From Botrimarina mediterranea (GTDB lineage: Bacteria; Planctomycetota; Planctomycetia; Pirellulales; Lacipirellulaceae): 64,000 nt of DNA. The stretch covers positions 3,381,363-3,445,362 of the forward strand of contig NZ_CP036349.1 of assembly GCF_007753265.1 (NCBI RefSeq), written 5' to 3'. Shown in pieces: positions 29,253 to 38,800 of the stretch (position 1 is its first letter; the number at the start of each line of letters is the position of its first letter). The notes below the pieces were generated by a model, which saw only the letters and a program-made list of their open reading frames with translations, ran no database searches and had not been told where the DNA came from. Both the position numbers and the translations under genes were made by a program.

Positions 29253-31238
29253 ATGGCGGGCGCCTACCTCAACGCGCTAGACGGCGTCGTTATCGCGCTC
29301 TACCTGGGCGTGCTCTTGATCCTCGGCGTGTATCTCCAAGGACGCGCCAGCGCCGGCTTGCGGCACTACCTGGTGGGCGACCGCTCGATGCCATGGTGGA
29401 TGCTTGGCGTCTCGGGGGTGATGGACTTCTGGGACCTAGCCGGCTCGATGGTCATCGTCTCGTTCCTCTTCCTCTTGGGGCCGCAGGGGTTGTTCGTCGA
29501 GTTCCGCGGCGGCGCCGTGCTGGTGCTTGCGGTAACGATGCTGTGGACCGGCAAATGGCGGCGGCGTTCGGGCTGTATCACCAGCGCCGAGTGGATGCTC
29601 TTTCGCTTCGGCGACAACAGGGCAGGGCGGGCCGCACAGCTGGCGCGCGTCGTCGCCGGAATCGCCATCACGACGGGGCTGATCGCTTACCTAGCGAAGA
29701 GCGCCGGACTGTTCCTTTCAATGTTCCTGCCGCTAACGCCGGCGCAATGCGCGATGCTGCTCATCGGCACGGCGACCATTTACTCGATGTTCTCGGGCTT
29801 CTACGGCGTGGTGATCATCCACGCGCTGCAGTTCTTGATCGTGCTCATAGCCGCTGCGGCGATCATCTACTTGTGTGTGAGTCAGACGCCCGACTTCGCC
29901 GCCCTGCAGGACGTGGCGGCACAGGTGACCGGCAACCCGGATTGGGGAGCAACGCTCCCCGCGGTGCGCGTCGCCATGCCGGCGGGCTACGAAGCGTATG
30001 AGCCGCTGCTGCTGCTCGCCGGCTTGTATTTGCTGCGTAACGTGCTGTTCGGCATGGGCGCCGGCGACGACCCCAAGTACTTCGCCGCAAAGAGCGACGT
30101 CGATTGTGCAAAGCTGAGCCTGCTGTGGATCACGCTGATCGCCGTGCGCTGGCCGACGATGATGGCGATCGCGGTTCTGGGCGTCGTCGCAGTGGGCGCC
30201 GCATTGCCCGACCCCGCAGCGGTGCGTGAAGCGGTCGCAGCCGTCAACGCCGCCTATCCCGATGGGGATTGGGACCAGATCACGGCTCGCATCGCCGCTT
30301 CTCGTGCGACGGCGCCTACCGAACTCACCAACGATCTCCGGCAGGCATTGGGCGACGACTGGCCAACTCGCCTGCAACTCACCACGCGCCAAGGGACGGT
30401 GAACCCCGAACGGGTCGTCCCCGCCGTGTTGCTCTACGCTATCCCGCCGGGGTTGCGTAGCCTCGTCATCGTTTCGCTGATGGCGGCGGCAATGGCGGGC
30501 TTCGGCGCCTGGATCAATCAAGCGGCCGGACTCTTCACGAACGATTTTTATCTGAAGCACGTGCGTCCCGCGGCGCCGGTGCGCGAGCAGATCAACGTCA
30601 CGTGGGCGTTCATCCTCGCCATCGTCACCGCGGGACTCACCTTTGCTTACTCGGCAACGAACATCAACGACATCTGGTCGTGGATCATCATGGGGCTCGG
30701 CGGCGGGATGATCTTTCCCCAAATGCTGCCGCTCTACTGGCGCCGCTTCAACGGCTTTGGGTACGCGGCCGGCATGATCGCGGGCCTAACAGCTGCGCTC
30801 GCGCAGCGAACCGCCGCCTCAATGCTCCCACCCGTCTACGAAGTGCTGAACGAAGAGTGGTGCATGCTGCTGGTGATCAGTGTCGTCTCGTTGATCGCGG
30901 CGGTCACGGGTTCCTGCCTAACGTCGCCGACACCCGCCGCCGTGCTCCAAGACTTCTTTAATCGGACGAGACCGTTCGGATGGTGGAGGCGCGAGCGCGA
31001 GTTTTTGCCACGGGCACAACAAGCAGCGATCAACGCCGAAAACCTACGTGACCTTCTAGCGCTGCCAGTCGCGCTGACCTACCAAGTGGCGATCTTCTTG
31101 GCGCCGATGCTGCTCGTCGTCCAGAAATGGACCCACGCAGGCGTCTGTTTCGCCGTTGCGCTAGCTGCCTTCGCGATTCTGTATTACGCCTGGCTCGCGC
31201 CGATGGAGCAGACGACGCCGCAAGAAGACCTTCTGTAG
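29253..31238 (+). CDS. Sodium:solute symporter (SSF family)
   Basis: A 661-residue inner-membrane transporter with about 13-15 helices. The N-terminus (VVIALYLGVLLILGVYL, then the RHYLVGDRSMPWWMLGVSGV signature) is typical SSF. Further family features are the FYGVVIIHALQFLIVL helix and the MAAAMAGFGAWINQAAGLF segment around sodium-binding TM8. A hydrophilic insertion (about 320-385, VREAVAAVNAAYPDGDWDQI onward) between helices is longer than in the classic sugar symporters. The location beside GH29 and among glycosidase genes suggests uptake of a released sugar such as fucose or mannose (inference). Its last codons overlap the left arm of a long palindrome. Confidence 0.9.
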   Translation: MAGAYLNALDGVVIALYLGVLLILGVYLQGRASAGLRHYLVGDRSMPWWMLGVSGVMDFWDLAGSMVIVSFLFLLGPQGLFVEFRGGAVLVLAVTMLWTGKWRRRSGCITSAEWMLFRFGDNRAGRAAQLARVVAGIAITTGLIAYLAKSAGLFLSMFLPLTPAQCAMLLIGTATIYSMFSGFYGVVIIHALQFLIVLIAAAAIIYLCVSQTPDFAALQDVAAQVTGNPDWGATLPAVRVAMPAGYEAYEPLLLLAGLYLLRNVLFGMGAGDDPKYFAAKSDVDCAKLSLLWITLIAVRWPTMMAIAVLGVVAVGAALPDPAAVREAVAAVNAAYPDGDWDQITARIAASRATAPTELTNDLRQALGDDWPTRLQLTTRQGTVNPERVVPAVLLYAIPPGLRSLVIVSLMAAAMAGFGAWINQAAGLFTNDFYLKHVRPAAPVREQINVTWAFILAIVTAGLTFAYSATNINDIWSWIIMGLGGGMIFPQMLPLYWRRFNGFGYAAGMIAGLTAALAQRTAASMLPPVYEVLNEEWCMLLVISVVSLIAAVTGSCLTSPTPAAVLQDFFNRTRPFGWWRREREFLPRAQQAAINAENLRDLLALPVALTYQVAIFLAPMLLVVQKWTHAGVCFAVALAAFAILYYAWLAPMEQTTPQEDLL

Positions 31239-31319
31239 GAGGCGTCTCCGACGCCGATTACGCGCACCATTATCTATCGGCACGGTGCGCGTAATCGGCG
31301 TCTCCAGACGCCTCCTACA
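31234..31319. repeat. Long near-perfect palindrome (REP/MITE-like element)
   Basis: Left arm 31234-31268 and right arm 31284-31319 are complementary over about 35 bases with only a small mismatch/insertion at the CC/GGA position, separated by a 15-base loop. The arm reads TGTAGGAGGCGTCT at the outside and CGATTACGCGCACC at the inside. It starts inside the symporter stop codon (31236-31238). No T-run follows, so it is not a standard intrinsic terminator, though it would form a strong hairpin in RNA. The GTAGGAGGCGTCTCCGACGCC form is one I recall as dispersed in planctomycete genomes, which would make it a mobile or REP-like repeat. Confidence 0.75.
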
Positions 31320-31468
31320 AACCGGTGGCTAAGGCCCCGCGGCTGATAAATCTTCGCCAACAAAATCAGCCGGCACGCCTTAGCGTCCGGTTCTTCTAGG
31401 CTCTTGCTGCCGTTGGCAAATAAAATGAAAGAGCTCAAACCGGCGCCATCTCTCCGCGCCCTCCGTGG

Positions 31469-32560
31469 TTAACCAGCAGCGCCCCCAATCGGCCCAGTCG
31501 ACTCGCCTTCAAAGAGCACTAGCTTCCGGGGTTCGTGCAGCAGCTCTTGGTCCCAGCTCTGGCGATCGCCGCCGGCGATGATCCACTCGAGACACTTGGC
31601 GATGAACTTCTCGGCACGTGGGCGTTCGAACGACGTGATCGAGGGGCTGATAAACCGACCGATCCCTTCGTTGTCGATCGTGCAGACCGACAAGTCCCGG
31701 CCGATCTCGACGCATTGCTCCCGCGCCGCCCGGACGACTCCCAGCGCAGCGGGCAGCGTGATGCACAGCACCGACGTGGCGCCACGCCCTTCGGTCGCCA
31801 GCCACTGCCGCGCCGAGGCGATCGCCGACTCAAAGATATTGCCGTCGGTCGTGCAGGGATCGTCGTAAACCGTGCCGGTTATCTCAGGCTGCTTCCCAAT
31901 CCATTCCCGCCAGGCGTCGATCCGGGCCATCGTAATGGCGTTGTGCCCCTGCACGTTGAGGCAATCGATGCGCTCGTGGCCCAGGCCCACCAAGTGATCG
32001 AGTAACTTGCTCGTATGCCGCGGCGGGAACAAGACCACCGACGGGATGCCAAGCTCCGTCAGGTCCTCCGACAACGCGACCACCCCGTTGGCGTTGGCGA
32101 GCAGGTTGGCGATCCACTGCGGGATCGGCTCGGAGTTCGTGACGAGGAACACGCCGTCGAACTGCCGCAACGACTCGGTGATGACCGGATCGTCCCAATG
32201 CAAGTAATTCTGCACCCGGATCCGCGCGTCGTGCGCCCGCGCAACGTGCTCCGATACAAACAGCCATTGCTGAAGGTCCGGCGAGAACGAATCGGGCGCG
32301 AGCGACGGCGTCAAGAACGCAATCTCACGGCCCGCGGCGCTGTCGCCCTCCTGTGACTTGGGTTTGGGGCGCCGATTTGACGCCCGTTCAACGAGCCCCT
32401 TGCGCTCAAGTTCACCGAGCGCCTTACGCAACGTCGCGCGGCTCACGCCGCACTCTTCGGCAAGGTCGCGCTCGGCGGGCAGGCCAGTGCGCGCGTATTC
32501 GCCGTTGGCGATCCGTCGTTCGAGGAAGTCGGTCAGTTGTACGAGTTTCGATCGGCCCAT
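31469..32560 (-). CDS. GntR-headed regulator with LacI/PBP1-type effector domain (AraR-like)
   Basis: A 363-residue transcription factor. The N-terminal winged helix-turn-helix is GntR type (LPAERDLAEECGVSRATLRK and ALGELERKGLV, about 28-58). A short basic linker is followed by a periplasmic-binding-protein fold of the LacI kind (about 80-350): IAFLTPSL, FDGVFLVTNSE, VVALSEDLTELGIPSVVLFP, and SVCTIDNEGIGRFISPSITS near the end. This GntR-LacI arrangement is known from AraR of Bacillus, a repressor released by a sugar. Here the effector is probably a sugar from the surrounding glycan locus (inference). It is transcribed away from the PEP-CTERM gene at 33055, with a composite palindrome between them. 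Confidence 0.9.
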   Translation of the reverse strand: MGRSKLVQLTDFLERRIANGEYARTGLPAERDLAEECGVSRATLRKALGELERKGLVERASNRRPKPKSQEGDSAAGREIAFLTPSLAPDSFSPDLQQWLFVSEHVARAHDARIRVQNYLHWDDPVITESLRQFDGVFLVTNSEPIPQWIANLLANANGVVALSEDLTELGIPSVVLFPPRHTSKLLDHLVGLGHERIDCLNVQGHNAITMARIDAWREWIGKQPEITGTVYDDPCTTDGNIFESAIASARQWLATEGRGATSVLCITLPAALGVVRAAREQCVEIGRDLSVCTIDNEGIGRFISPSITSFERPRAEKFIAKCLEWIIAGGDRQSWDQELLHEPRKLVLFEGESTGPIGGAAG

Positions 32561-32797
32561 TTCATGCCAGCGTCACCGTTACAGCCAAGCCGCGAGGCCG
32601 CCCGGGGTGCGGATTCGCAAAGCGAAGAGTACGGACCCACCCACCACCAATCAAGGCGACGACGCCCGCCGATGACGTTCCGTGTCGGCGCCGGCCTTTC
32701 AGCCTAATCATCGCGAGGCCCGCCGCGATCGCCTTTCAGAACTCGCCTTCGGGCGATCTAGCCGCCTACCAACCGCCTCAGAGCGATACGTCTTTTT

Positions 32798-32843
32798 TAC
32801 CAATATTGGTCCACACCTGTTGCAATGTAGACCAATTTTGGTA
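32798..32843. promoter_or_regulatory. Composite operator: two ACCAAWWTTGGT sites in a 46-base inverted repeat
   Basis: TACCAATATTGGTCCACA (32798-32815) and TGTAGACCAATTTTGGTA (32826-32843) are inverted copies matching at 16 of 18 positions around a 10-base spacer. Each arm contains its own 12-base palindrome, ACCAATATTGGT (perfect, 32799-32810) and ACCAATTTTGGT (32831-32842), with centres 32 bases apart, about three helical turns. It lies between the GntR/LacI-type regulator and the PEP-CTERM operon, the place expected for a shared operator. Assignment to that regulator is inference from position. Confidence 0.65.
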
Positions 32844-32847
32844 TGTT
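32820..32847 (+). promoter_or_regulatory. Candidate sigma-70-type promoter for the PEP-CTERM group
   Basis: TTGCAA at 32820-32825 and TATGTT at 32842-32847 are 16 bases apart and each match four of six consensus positions. The spacer is filled by the right palindromic site, so a bound repressor would cover it. The start of the downstream gene is about 200 bases away. Planctomycete promoter consensus is poorly defined, so this is tentative. Confidence 0.35.
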
Positions 32848-33054
32848 CGTAGTTGTTGGATCGTTTCCGCCGACAAGAGTGGCGTTGCTCAAGGGGGGTC
32901 ACCCGTTGCTGACCGCCCGGTAAGGAACGTCCGACACGCTCTTCACTCCTCTGTTCACGCTGTGCTGTTCAGGCCGTCCAGGTCTTGGCGGCTTTCTAAT
33001 CTGCGTCCCTTATCTGCGGCCTCATTGTCACTCGACTCTTGAAGGAGGGTTCTG

Positions 33055-34503
33055 ATGCGTAGCGCAACTACGTCGGTAGCGTTGATCGCCCTGATGCTCA
33101 TCGGCCTTTCGCCGGCACAAGCGCAGATCGAATGGATCGGCGCCAACAGCGACGATGCCCTGGACGGGACCAACTGGGACGGCGGCGTCCTTCCCGGCGT
33201 CAGTGATAGCGTCGTCTTCCGCAACGGTGGCGATTCGAATCCGCTGGCGGACTTCGGCGCCGCGGACGTGGAGTGGGCCCACATGCTCATGAATCACGCC
33301 GACGTTGGTACGACACTAACCGGCGCCGGCACGATCACCTTGAACACGCCCGGCGCCGGGGTCGATATCGGCGTCAAGAGCTTCGAGACTCAGGGCGGCG
33401 AACGTCTCTCGGTGATCCACCCGAACATCATCGCCAACGGCGTGATGGAAGCCCGCAACGGCCACAACGTTGTCTTCGAAGGGGACGTCACTTCCTACAC
33501 GCTGCACTCGTACAACAACTCGGTCTTCACGTTTAACGGCAACTACACCCAAACGGCCTACGACGGCAGCGAGTTCTTCACCGGCAACCACGAGGGGAGT
33601 TCGATCGTCTTCAACGGCGGCCTCAATCTCGACCGTCCCGCGTTCTACGGCGACCTCGGCATCCGCAACGGCCTCACCGTCGCCTTCGGCCCCGATGTCG
33701 TGCTCACCAAGACCGGGCCCTTCGAGACAACACCCGGCCTCGGAACAGTGAACCTCTACAACCAGTCCACCATCCGCCTCGACGGCGACAACGCGCTCGA
33801 CGCCAACACCGACCTCTTCTCTCGTGACGGCGGCGGCGTTGGTGAGAATACGCTTGATCTCAACGGCTTCAGCACGACGGTCGAGTTCATCGCCACGGTG
33901 CCCGACGCCGGCCCCACCAGTTTTGTCGTCGATTTCGGCGAACAAGCCGGCGCAAATACCTTTCGCTGGCTCGCGTCGCACTGGATGCCGGGCAACTACA
34001 AGATCACGAACTTCGAGGTCGGCGTCGATACGCTCGAACTCGGCGAGCTGGGATCGTTCTTCTGGACCGCCGAGGACACGACGACCGAAGGCGGCGGCTC
34101 GCCCGACATCGAGGTCAAGAAGTCGCAGATCACGATCAACGGCCTCCCCTACGCGGCCTACGACCCGCTGAAGACCGACGCCTACTGGACGCTCGTCGAT
34201 CCCACCGTTAGCCGTGCAATCGAGGTCTTCAACGCCCCGCTCTTCGGCGACTTCAACGACGACGGCGAAGTGAACGCGGCTGACTACACCGTCTTCCGTG
34301 ACAACCTGGACGGCAACTCTGCAGCGCTGAATGGCAACGGATCGGGCGCCGCCACAGTCGGTCCCGCCGACTACCAGCTCTGGACGCAGAACTACGGCCG
34401 GACGAGCGGCTCGTCCGTTGCGATCCCCGAGCCCGGCGCGATGCTCCTCGCTATTACGGGCGTGGCGTGGTGCGGACGCTCGCGCCGTCGAACCTCCGTG
34501 TGA
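33055..34503 (+). CDS. PEP-CTERM protein with beta-helix-like body and dockerin-like motif
   Basis: A 482-residue secreted protein. A signal peptide (VALIALMLIGLSPAQAQ) is followed by WIGANSDDALDGTNWDGGVLPGVS, the 'xWxG...NWxxGxxP' opening of many autotransporter-like or surface beta-helix proteins. The central part is beta-rich and Asn/Gly-rich. [20 protein letters not shown] (from about 398) is a dockerin-like half-repeat, and the C-terminus has IPEP, a short helix and RSRRR. A strong AGGAGG stands six bases before the ATG. It is the first gene downstream of the composite operator and resembles the next gene over its whole body, so the two look like a tandem duplication. No enzymatic motif recognised. 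Confidence 0.85.
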   Translation: MRSATTSVALIALMLIGLSPAQAQIEWIGANSDDALDGTNWDGGVLPGVSDSVVFRNGGDSNPLADFGAADVEWAHMLMNHADVGTTLTGAGTITLNTPGAGVDIGVKSFETQGGERLSVIHPNIIANGVMEARNGHNVVFEGDVTSYTLHSYNNSVFTFNGNYTQTAYDGSEFFTGNHEGSSIVFNGGLNLDRPAFYGDLGIRNGLTVAFGPDVVLTKTGPFETTPGLGTVNLYNQSTIRLDGDNALDANTDLFSRDGGGVGENTLDLNGFSTTVEFIATVPDAGPTSFVVDFGEQAGANTFRWLASHWMPGNYKITNFEVGVDTLELGELGSFFWTAEDTTTEGGGSPDIEVKKSQITINGLPYAAYDPLKTDAYWTLVDPTVSRAIEVFNAPLFGDFNDDGEVNAADYTVFRDNLDGNSAALNGNGSGAATVGPADYQLWTQNYGRTSGSSVAIPEPGAMLLAITGVAWCGRSRRRTSV

Positions 34504-34572
34504 TCCGTCCTCTTGATGCTGCTGCTTGTCTTGTCCTCGCTTTCGCTTGCCTTGTCCGAGGTAGAAGGTCTC

Positions 34573-35715
34573 ATGATTGGCTTCTGGTGCAAATGCTCTT
34601 TGGTCGTGGCTTTAGGACTTGTCGCTAGTCCGTCCCAGGCCGTGACGACGACATGGCTCGGCGTCACGTCGGGCGACGTCAGCGACCCAACGAACTGGAG
34701 CGCCGGCGTCCCCGGCGCTGCCGACGAAGCGATCGTCGTGACCGCGCCGAACGCTCCCGATTTGCTGGGTAGTTCGGTCACTTGGGGCAAGTTGACGCTC
34801 AACGGCGCCACGGACATCGCCGACAGCCTCGGCGGGGCGATCCTCAACTTGGCTAGCGCGGACATCGCGCTGTTCTCCGGAGGCGCCCACAGTTCGACGA
34901 TCGCACCGGCGCTCAATGTCACCGGAAAGATTCAGACGAATGGCGAGCACAACGTCGCCTTCAACGGCCCTGTTACCGCGGCCAAGGTCGAATCCTTCGG
35001 CACAGCAGTCGCCAGCTACAACAACTCACTCACGCTTACGGACAGCTTCGTCACGATCGGCGCCGACGCGGAGATCGTGATCAACAACACCCTCAATTGG
35101 AACTTCGCCGGCGAGAAGGGCTACAACGGCGGCGGGGGCGCCTTCGTTATCGGCGCCGGCTCGACGGTCAACTTGGGCATCTTCAACCTGTTCGATCAGG
35201 CGACGGTCCGCACCGACGCGGACAACGTCCTCACCGGCGCCACCGACCTCTGGGGCCGGCACGCCAACTCGACACTCGACCTCAACGGCTACAGCCAAGG
35301 CGTCGAGTTCCTCGCGACGAACGCGGGCTCGAACATGGTTATCGACTTCGGCGCAACGCCGGGCGCCAACACCCTGGTATGGGACGCGTCCTTCAATAGC
35401 GACGGCGCGTACGACGTCGTCAACTTCGAGGCCGGAATCGATACGCTCGAGTTCGGCCAGTACGGCAACGGCCTCGGCTTCAACGACCCCACGCTGCTCA
35501 GCCAGATCACTGTCAATGGCGCCGCCTACTCGGCGTCGAATCCCGGCGGCGGCCTGAGTTGGTGGAACGCTATCGCGACGCCCAATGCCGGCGACGATCC
35601 CGGCCGCCAGATCGCCGTCTATTACGCGGCCGTTCCTGAACCAGCCGCGCTGGCGATGGCCGTCGGCGCGGCGTTGGTTGCCAGCATGCGTCGATCGAAC
35701 AGGGCCTTAGTGTGA
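34573..35715 (+). CDS. PEP-CTERM protein, paralogue of the upstream gene, without dockerin-like motif
   Basis: About 380 residues, secreted; signal peptide CSLVVALGLVASPSQA. The body matches the upstream gene in order: TWLGVTSGDVSDPTNWSAGV at the front, NGEHNVAFNGPVTAAKVES versus NGHNVVFEGDVTSYTLHS, STLDLNGYSQGVEFLAT versus NTLDLNGFSTTVEFIAT, then VIDFGATPGANTLVWDAS and NFEAGIDTLEFGQYG. It lacks the dockerin-like motif and goes directly to VPEP, an alanine-rich helix and MRRSNRALV. The frame is open from 34513, but the ATG at 34573, behind GAAGG, starts a good signal peptide. The 60 bases before it read SLALSEVEG-like in this frame and may be a dispersed intergenic repeat. Function unknown; display or binding is likely. 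Confidence 0.82.
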   Translation: MIGFWCKCSLVVALGLVASPSQAVTTTWLGVTSGDVSDPTNWSAGVPGAADEAIVVTAPNAPDLLGSSVTWGKLTLNGATDIADSLGGAILNLASADIALFSGGAHSSTIAPALNVTGKIQTNGEHNVAFNGPVTAAKVESFGTAVASYNNSLTLTDSFVTIGADAEIVINNTLNWNFAGEKGYNGGGGAFVIGAGSTVNLGIFNLFDQATVRTDADNVLTGATDLWGRHANSTLDLNGYSQGVEFLATNAGSNMVIDFGATPGANTLVWDASFNSDGAYDVVNFEAGIDTLEFGQYGNGLGFNDPTLLSQITVNGAAYSASNPGGGLSWWNAIATPNAGDDPGRQIAVYYAAVPEPAALAMAVGAALVASMRRSNRALV

Positions 35716-35825
35716 GGAGAGAGTGGGGTGAACTCCCGCCAAAGGCGAGGCGCCGCAGGCTTGGCGCTGGCGTCTTCCAGCGCCAAGCCGTGCCGCCAAC
35801 CGAGGCCTCGTAGATACCGAGAAGT

Positions 35826-38800
35826 ATGAACTTCCATCGCAAAGCAACGAGAGGCAAACGCTGGCGATACGCCGCCCGGGGCTGTCGGTTGCTAGTCGCG
35901 GCGCTGGCGATGGCTTGCTCACCTGCTGTCGCTTCGTTGTTTCAACACCTGGACGCCTCCGCGCCGGGCTCACTCGTCGACCTGGGCGGACAGCTCACCT
36001 GGATCGACCTGTCAGGCAACGGTCACAACGCCATCGACACCTCCGCAGGGTCGGGATCGGTGTCGCTGTCGTACGACGACTCCATCTTCCCCACCGGCCT
36101 CCCGAGTGTGCGTTTCAACGGCGCCGGCTGGAACAACTACGGTCGGCTTCAATTGCTCAGTCCCTCTGCATCGGACGCCGTGCTCAACCAGGCGGGCCCG
36201 AACCCGACGGGCTTCAGCATGTTGGTCGTCGCGAAAGGCGACGCGGGCGCCGCGGCGTCGGACTGGAACGATCTGCTCGGCAATACCACCGACGTCGGCG
36301 ATGGCGCCTTCTTGATGCGCTACAACGCCGGCAACGGCGTCTTTCAGGGCGCGTTGGGCGGCCTGACAGTGCAGAACAATTACCAGGGACAGAACAACTA
36401 CAGCGGCGCGGCCACGGTTCTTGCCTTCAACTACGATCCGTCCCAACCAAATGGCGAGATCACGCTGGCGAGCTCGCTCAACGGCTATAGCCAAACCTTC
36501 AACCTCAGCAGTCAGGCCTCGCGCGATTTCTCGAACAACGACCCGCTCACCCTCGGCAAGGCCTTCGATACGATCGGCCGGCTATTCGTCGGCAACATCG
36601 GCGAAGTCAAGCTTTACGACGCCGCATTGACGTCACAAGAGTTCGCCTCCGGGATAACGGCCCTTGACCGCAAGTGGAACGCCAGCCCCGATGGCCGACT
36701 CGATCTGGTCATCGACCGCGCGACCGGCGCCGCGACGCTACGCACCTACGGTTCGACGAGCATCGACCTAGCAGGGCTGCGGCTCAGAAGTGAGACGGGA
36801 TCGCTCGACCCCAGCGACTGGCTCTCGATCACCGACCACTACGACGCGAACAACGGCGGCGATTTCGACGCCGTGAGCCCGTGGCTCAAACTCAGCCAGA
36901 AGGCGACGGACCTGAGCGAGGCGACCTTCGGCGTCGGCACGGTTCAGCCGGGCGAGGTCCTGGAGCTTGGTTCAGTGTTCCGGTTGGGCGCCAACGAGGA
37001 CATCGAAGCCGAGTACGCCGACCCCCTCACCCAGAAAGCCAAGCACGTTCACGTGCGATACGCCAACGCAGCGCCCGCCGACCTGCTGCCCGGCGACTTC
37101 AACAACGACGGGTCCGTCAACGCCGCGGACTACACCGTCTGGCGTGACAACCTCTGCGCCGAGGTCTCTCTACCAAACGAAGTGGTTTCGAACGGACGAA
37201 TCAGCAACGATGACTACCTGACTTGGCGCGACGCCTACGGATCAACAGCAGCACCTGCCCAGCTAGCCGTTGCGGTTCCGGAGCCCGTTGCCGTCTCGAT
37301 GTTGGTCTTGCCCGCCATCATGGCGTGTGGGATTCGGCTCAGTCGGCTCAGCCGTGCCACGGGGATTGGCGCCCTCCTGCTGGCGACATTGATGCTAGGC
37401 GCCCCCCGTGAAGCTGACGCCGTCGAAGCGACCGTCGGCGTCTACTACTACCCTTGGTGGGACACTCACGACTGGGACGACTCGCTCCGCGCACGGATGC
37501 TCCCTGAGGACCACGCGCCGCTCGCGGGCTACACGCCGAGCTCGGACGCCGACTTGATCGCCGAGCACATCAATCAAAGCCATCGGGGCAACATCTCGCT
37601 GTGGGCGACCAGCTGGTGGGGTCCCGGCACGATCGAGGACGTGGTCCTCCAGCAGAACATCCTCACGCATCCCCGTGCGAGCGAGTTGACCTACGCGATT
37701 CACTATGAATCGACCGGCAGGTTCAACGGCTTTGAAACGCCCGACTTCTCGAACCTCGTCACCGACTTCGAGTACCTAGCCGAGAACGTCTTCTCTGACC
37801 CCAACTACCACCGCATCGACGGCCGGCCGGTGGTCTTTATGTACGTCAGCCGGGCCTACTTCAATAACCCCGAAGCACGCCAAGCCCTCGACGACGCCCG
37901 CCAGGCGTTGATCACCACGCACGGGTACGACCCCTACGTGGTGGGCGACGAGGTCTTTGACGCAGGCTTCAACAGCGGTCGGGCCGCCGAGTTCGATGCG
38001 ATGACAACCTACGACGTCTTCGCCATGTCGGGGTTCAGCTCGGGTACGGTGTCGCAAGGAGACATCCAGCAGGCCAACTCGAAGTACGCCGCTGCCGCCG
38101 CGGCGGGCGCCACGGTCATCCCCGCCATCACCCCCGGCTACAACGACAAGGCCGTCCGCGACGGCAACCGTGCGACGGGACGCTACTTCACGGGAGAAAC
38201 CATCGAGCAGGCCGGGAGCGTGTTCACGGCGCTGATCGACGACGCCGCCGGGCCTAACCTTGACGCGTCGACAGGCAACTTGCTGATGGTCAACTCGTTC
38301 AATGAGTGGCACGAAGACACCCAGATTGAGCCGACGGTCGTCGCTCCACCGAGCTCCACCGACAACTCACAGACGGGCACAGACCTGACCACCGGCGTGA
38401 CCTACGAGGGCTACGGCTACAAGTACCTCGACCTGCTCCGCACCCACACCACCGAAGGCGGACCGGTCCTCATCGACGGCGACGCCGACTTCGACGGCGA
38501 CCTCGACAGCGACGATGTCGTCGCTTTTGTCGAGGCGTGGGGCGCCGAATACCTGCACGAAGGCGTCCGCGTCGGCGGGTACGCCAGCCGCACCTCGATG
38601 CCTGATTTCAACTACGACGGCGTCGTCGATTTCGTGGACTGGTTTTACGTCCGCGCCAACGTCCCCGACGCCGCGTCGGCGGACCTGCTGGCGTTGCTCG
38701 AGGTTCCCGAACCCGACGCCGGCTTGCTCATCGGCGTCCTGATCGTGACGGCTGCGATGAGACTATCGACGCGCAGCGTAATTGAACGTGATTCGTGGCG

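Larger units (their letters stand above)
32561..33054. other. Regulatory intergenic region between regulator and PEP-CTERM group
   Basis: A 494-base non-coding region between divergent genes. The outstanding feature is the composite palindrome at 32798-32843 with an overlapping promoter-like sequence (listed separately). The local AT content around 32790-32850 is clearly higher than in the neighbourhood. A frame of about 229 codons crosses it on the plus strand but is Arg/Ser/Pro-rich without domains and overlaps the regulator gene; not supported as a gene. Confidence 0.6.

Noticed and set aside
29733-30722. 329-codon minus-strand frame within the symporter gene
   Set aside because: Composition (Arg, His, Asp, Gly) is that of a shadow frame; the plus-strand SSF protein is unambiguous.
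31234-31319. Intrinsic terminator reading of the long palindrome
   Set aside because: There is no U-run after the hairpin and the stem is far longer than usual; kept as a repeat instead.
32353-33042. 229-codon plus-strand frame covering the regulator-PEP-CTERM intergenic region
   Set aside because: It overlaps the regulator coding start, lacks any domain, and crosses the operator and promoter-like sequence.
34513-34572. Possible N-terminal extension of the second PEP-CTERM paralogue, or a dispersed repeat reading SLALSEVEG
   Set aside because: The extension precedes a good signal peptide and has no function visible; the repeat idea rests on a single copy in this window, so it is noted only.
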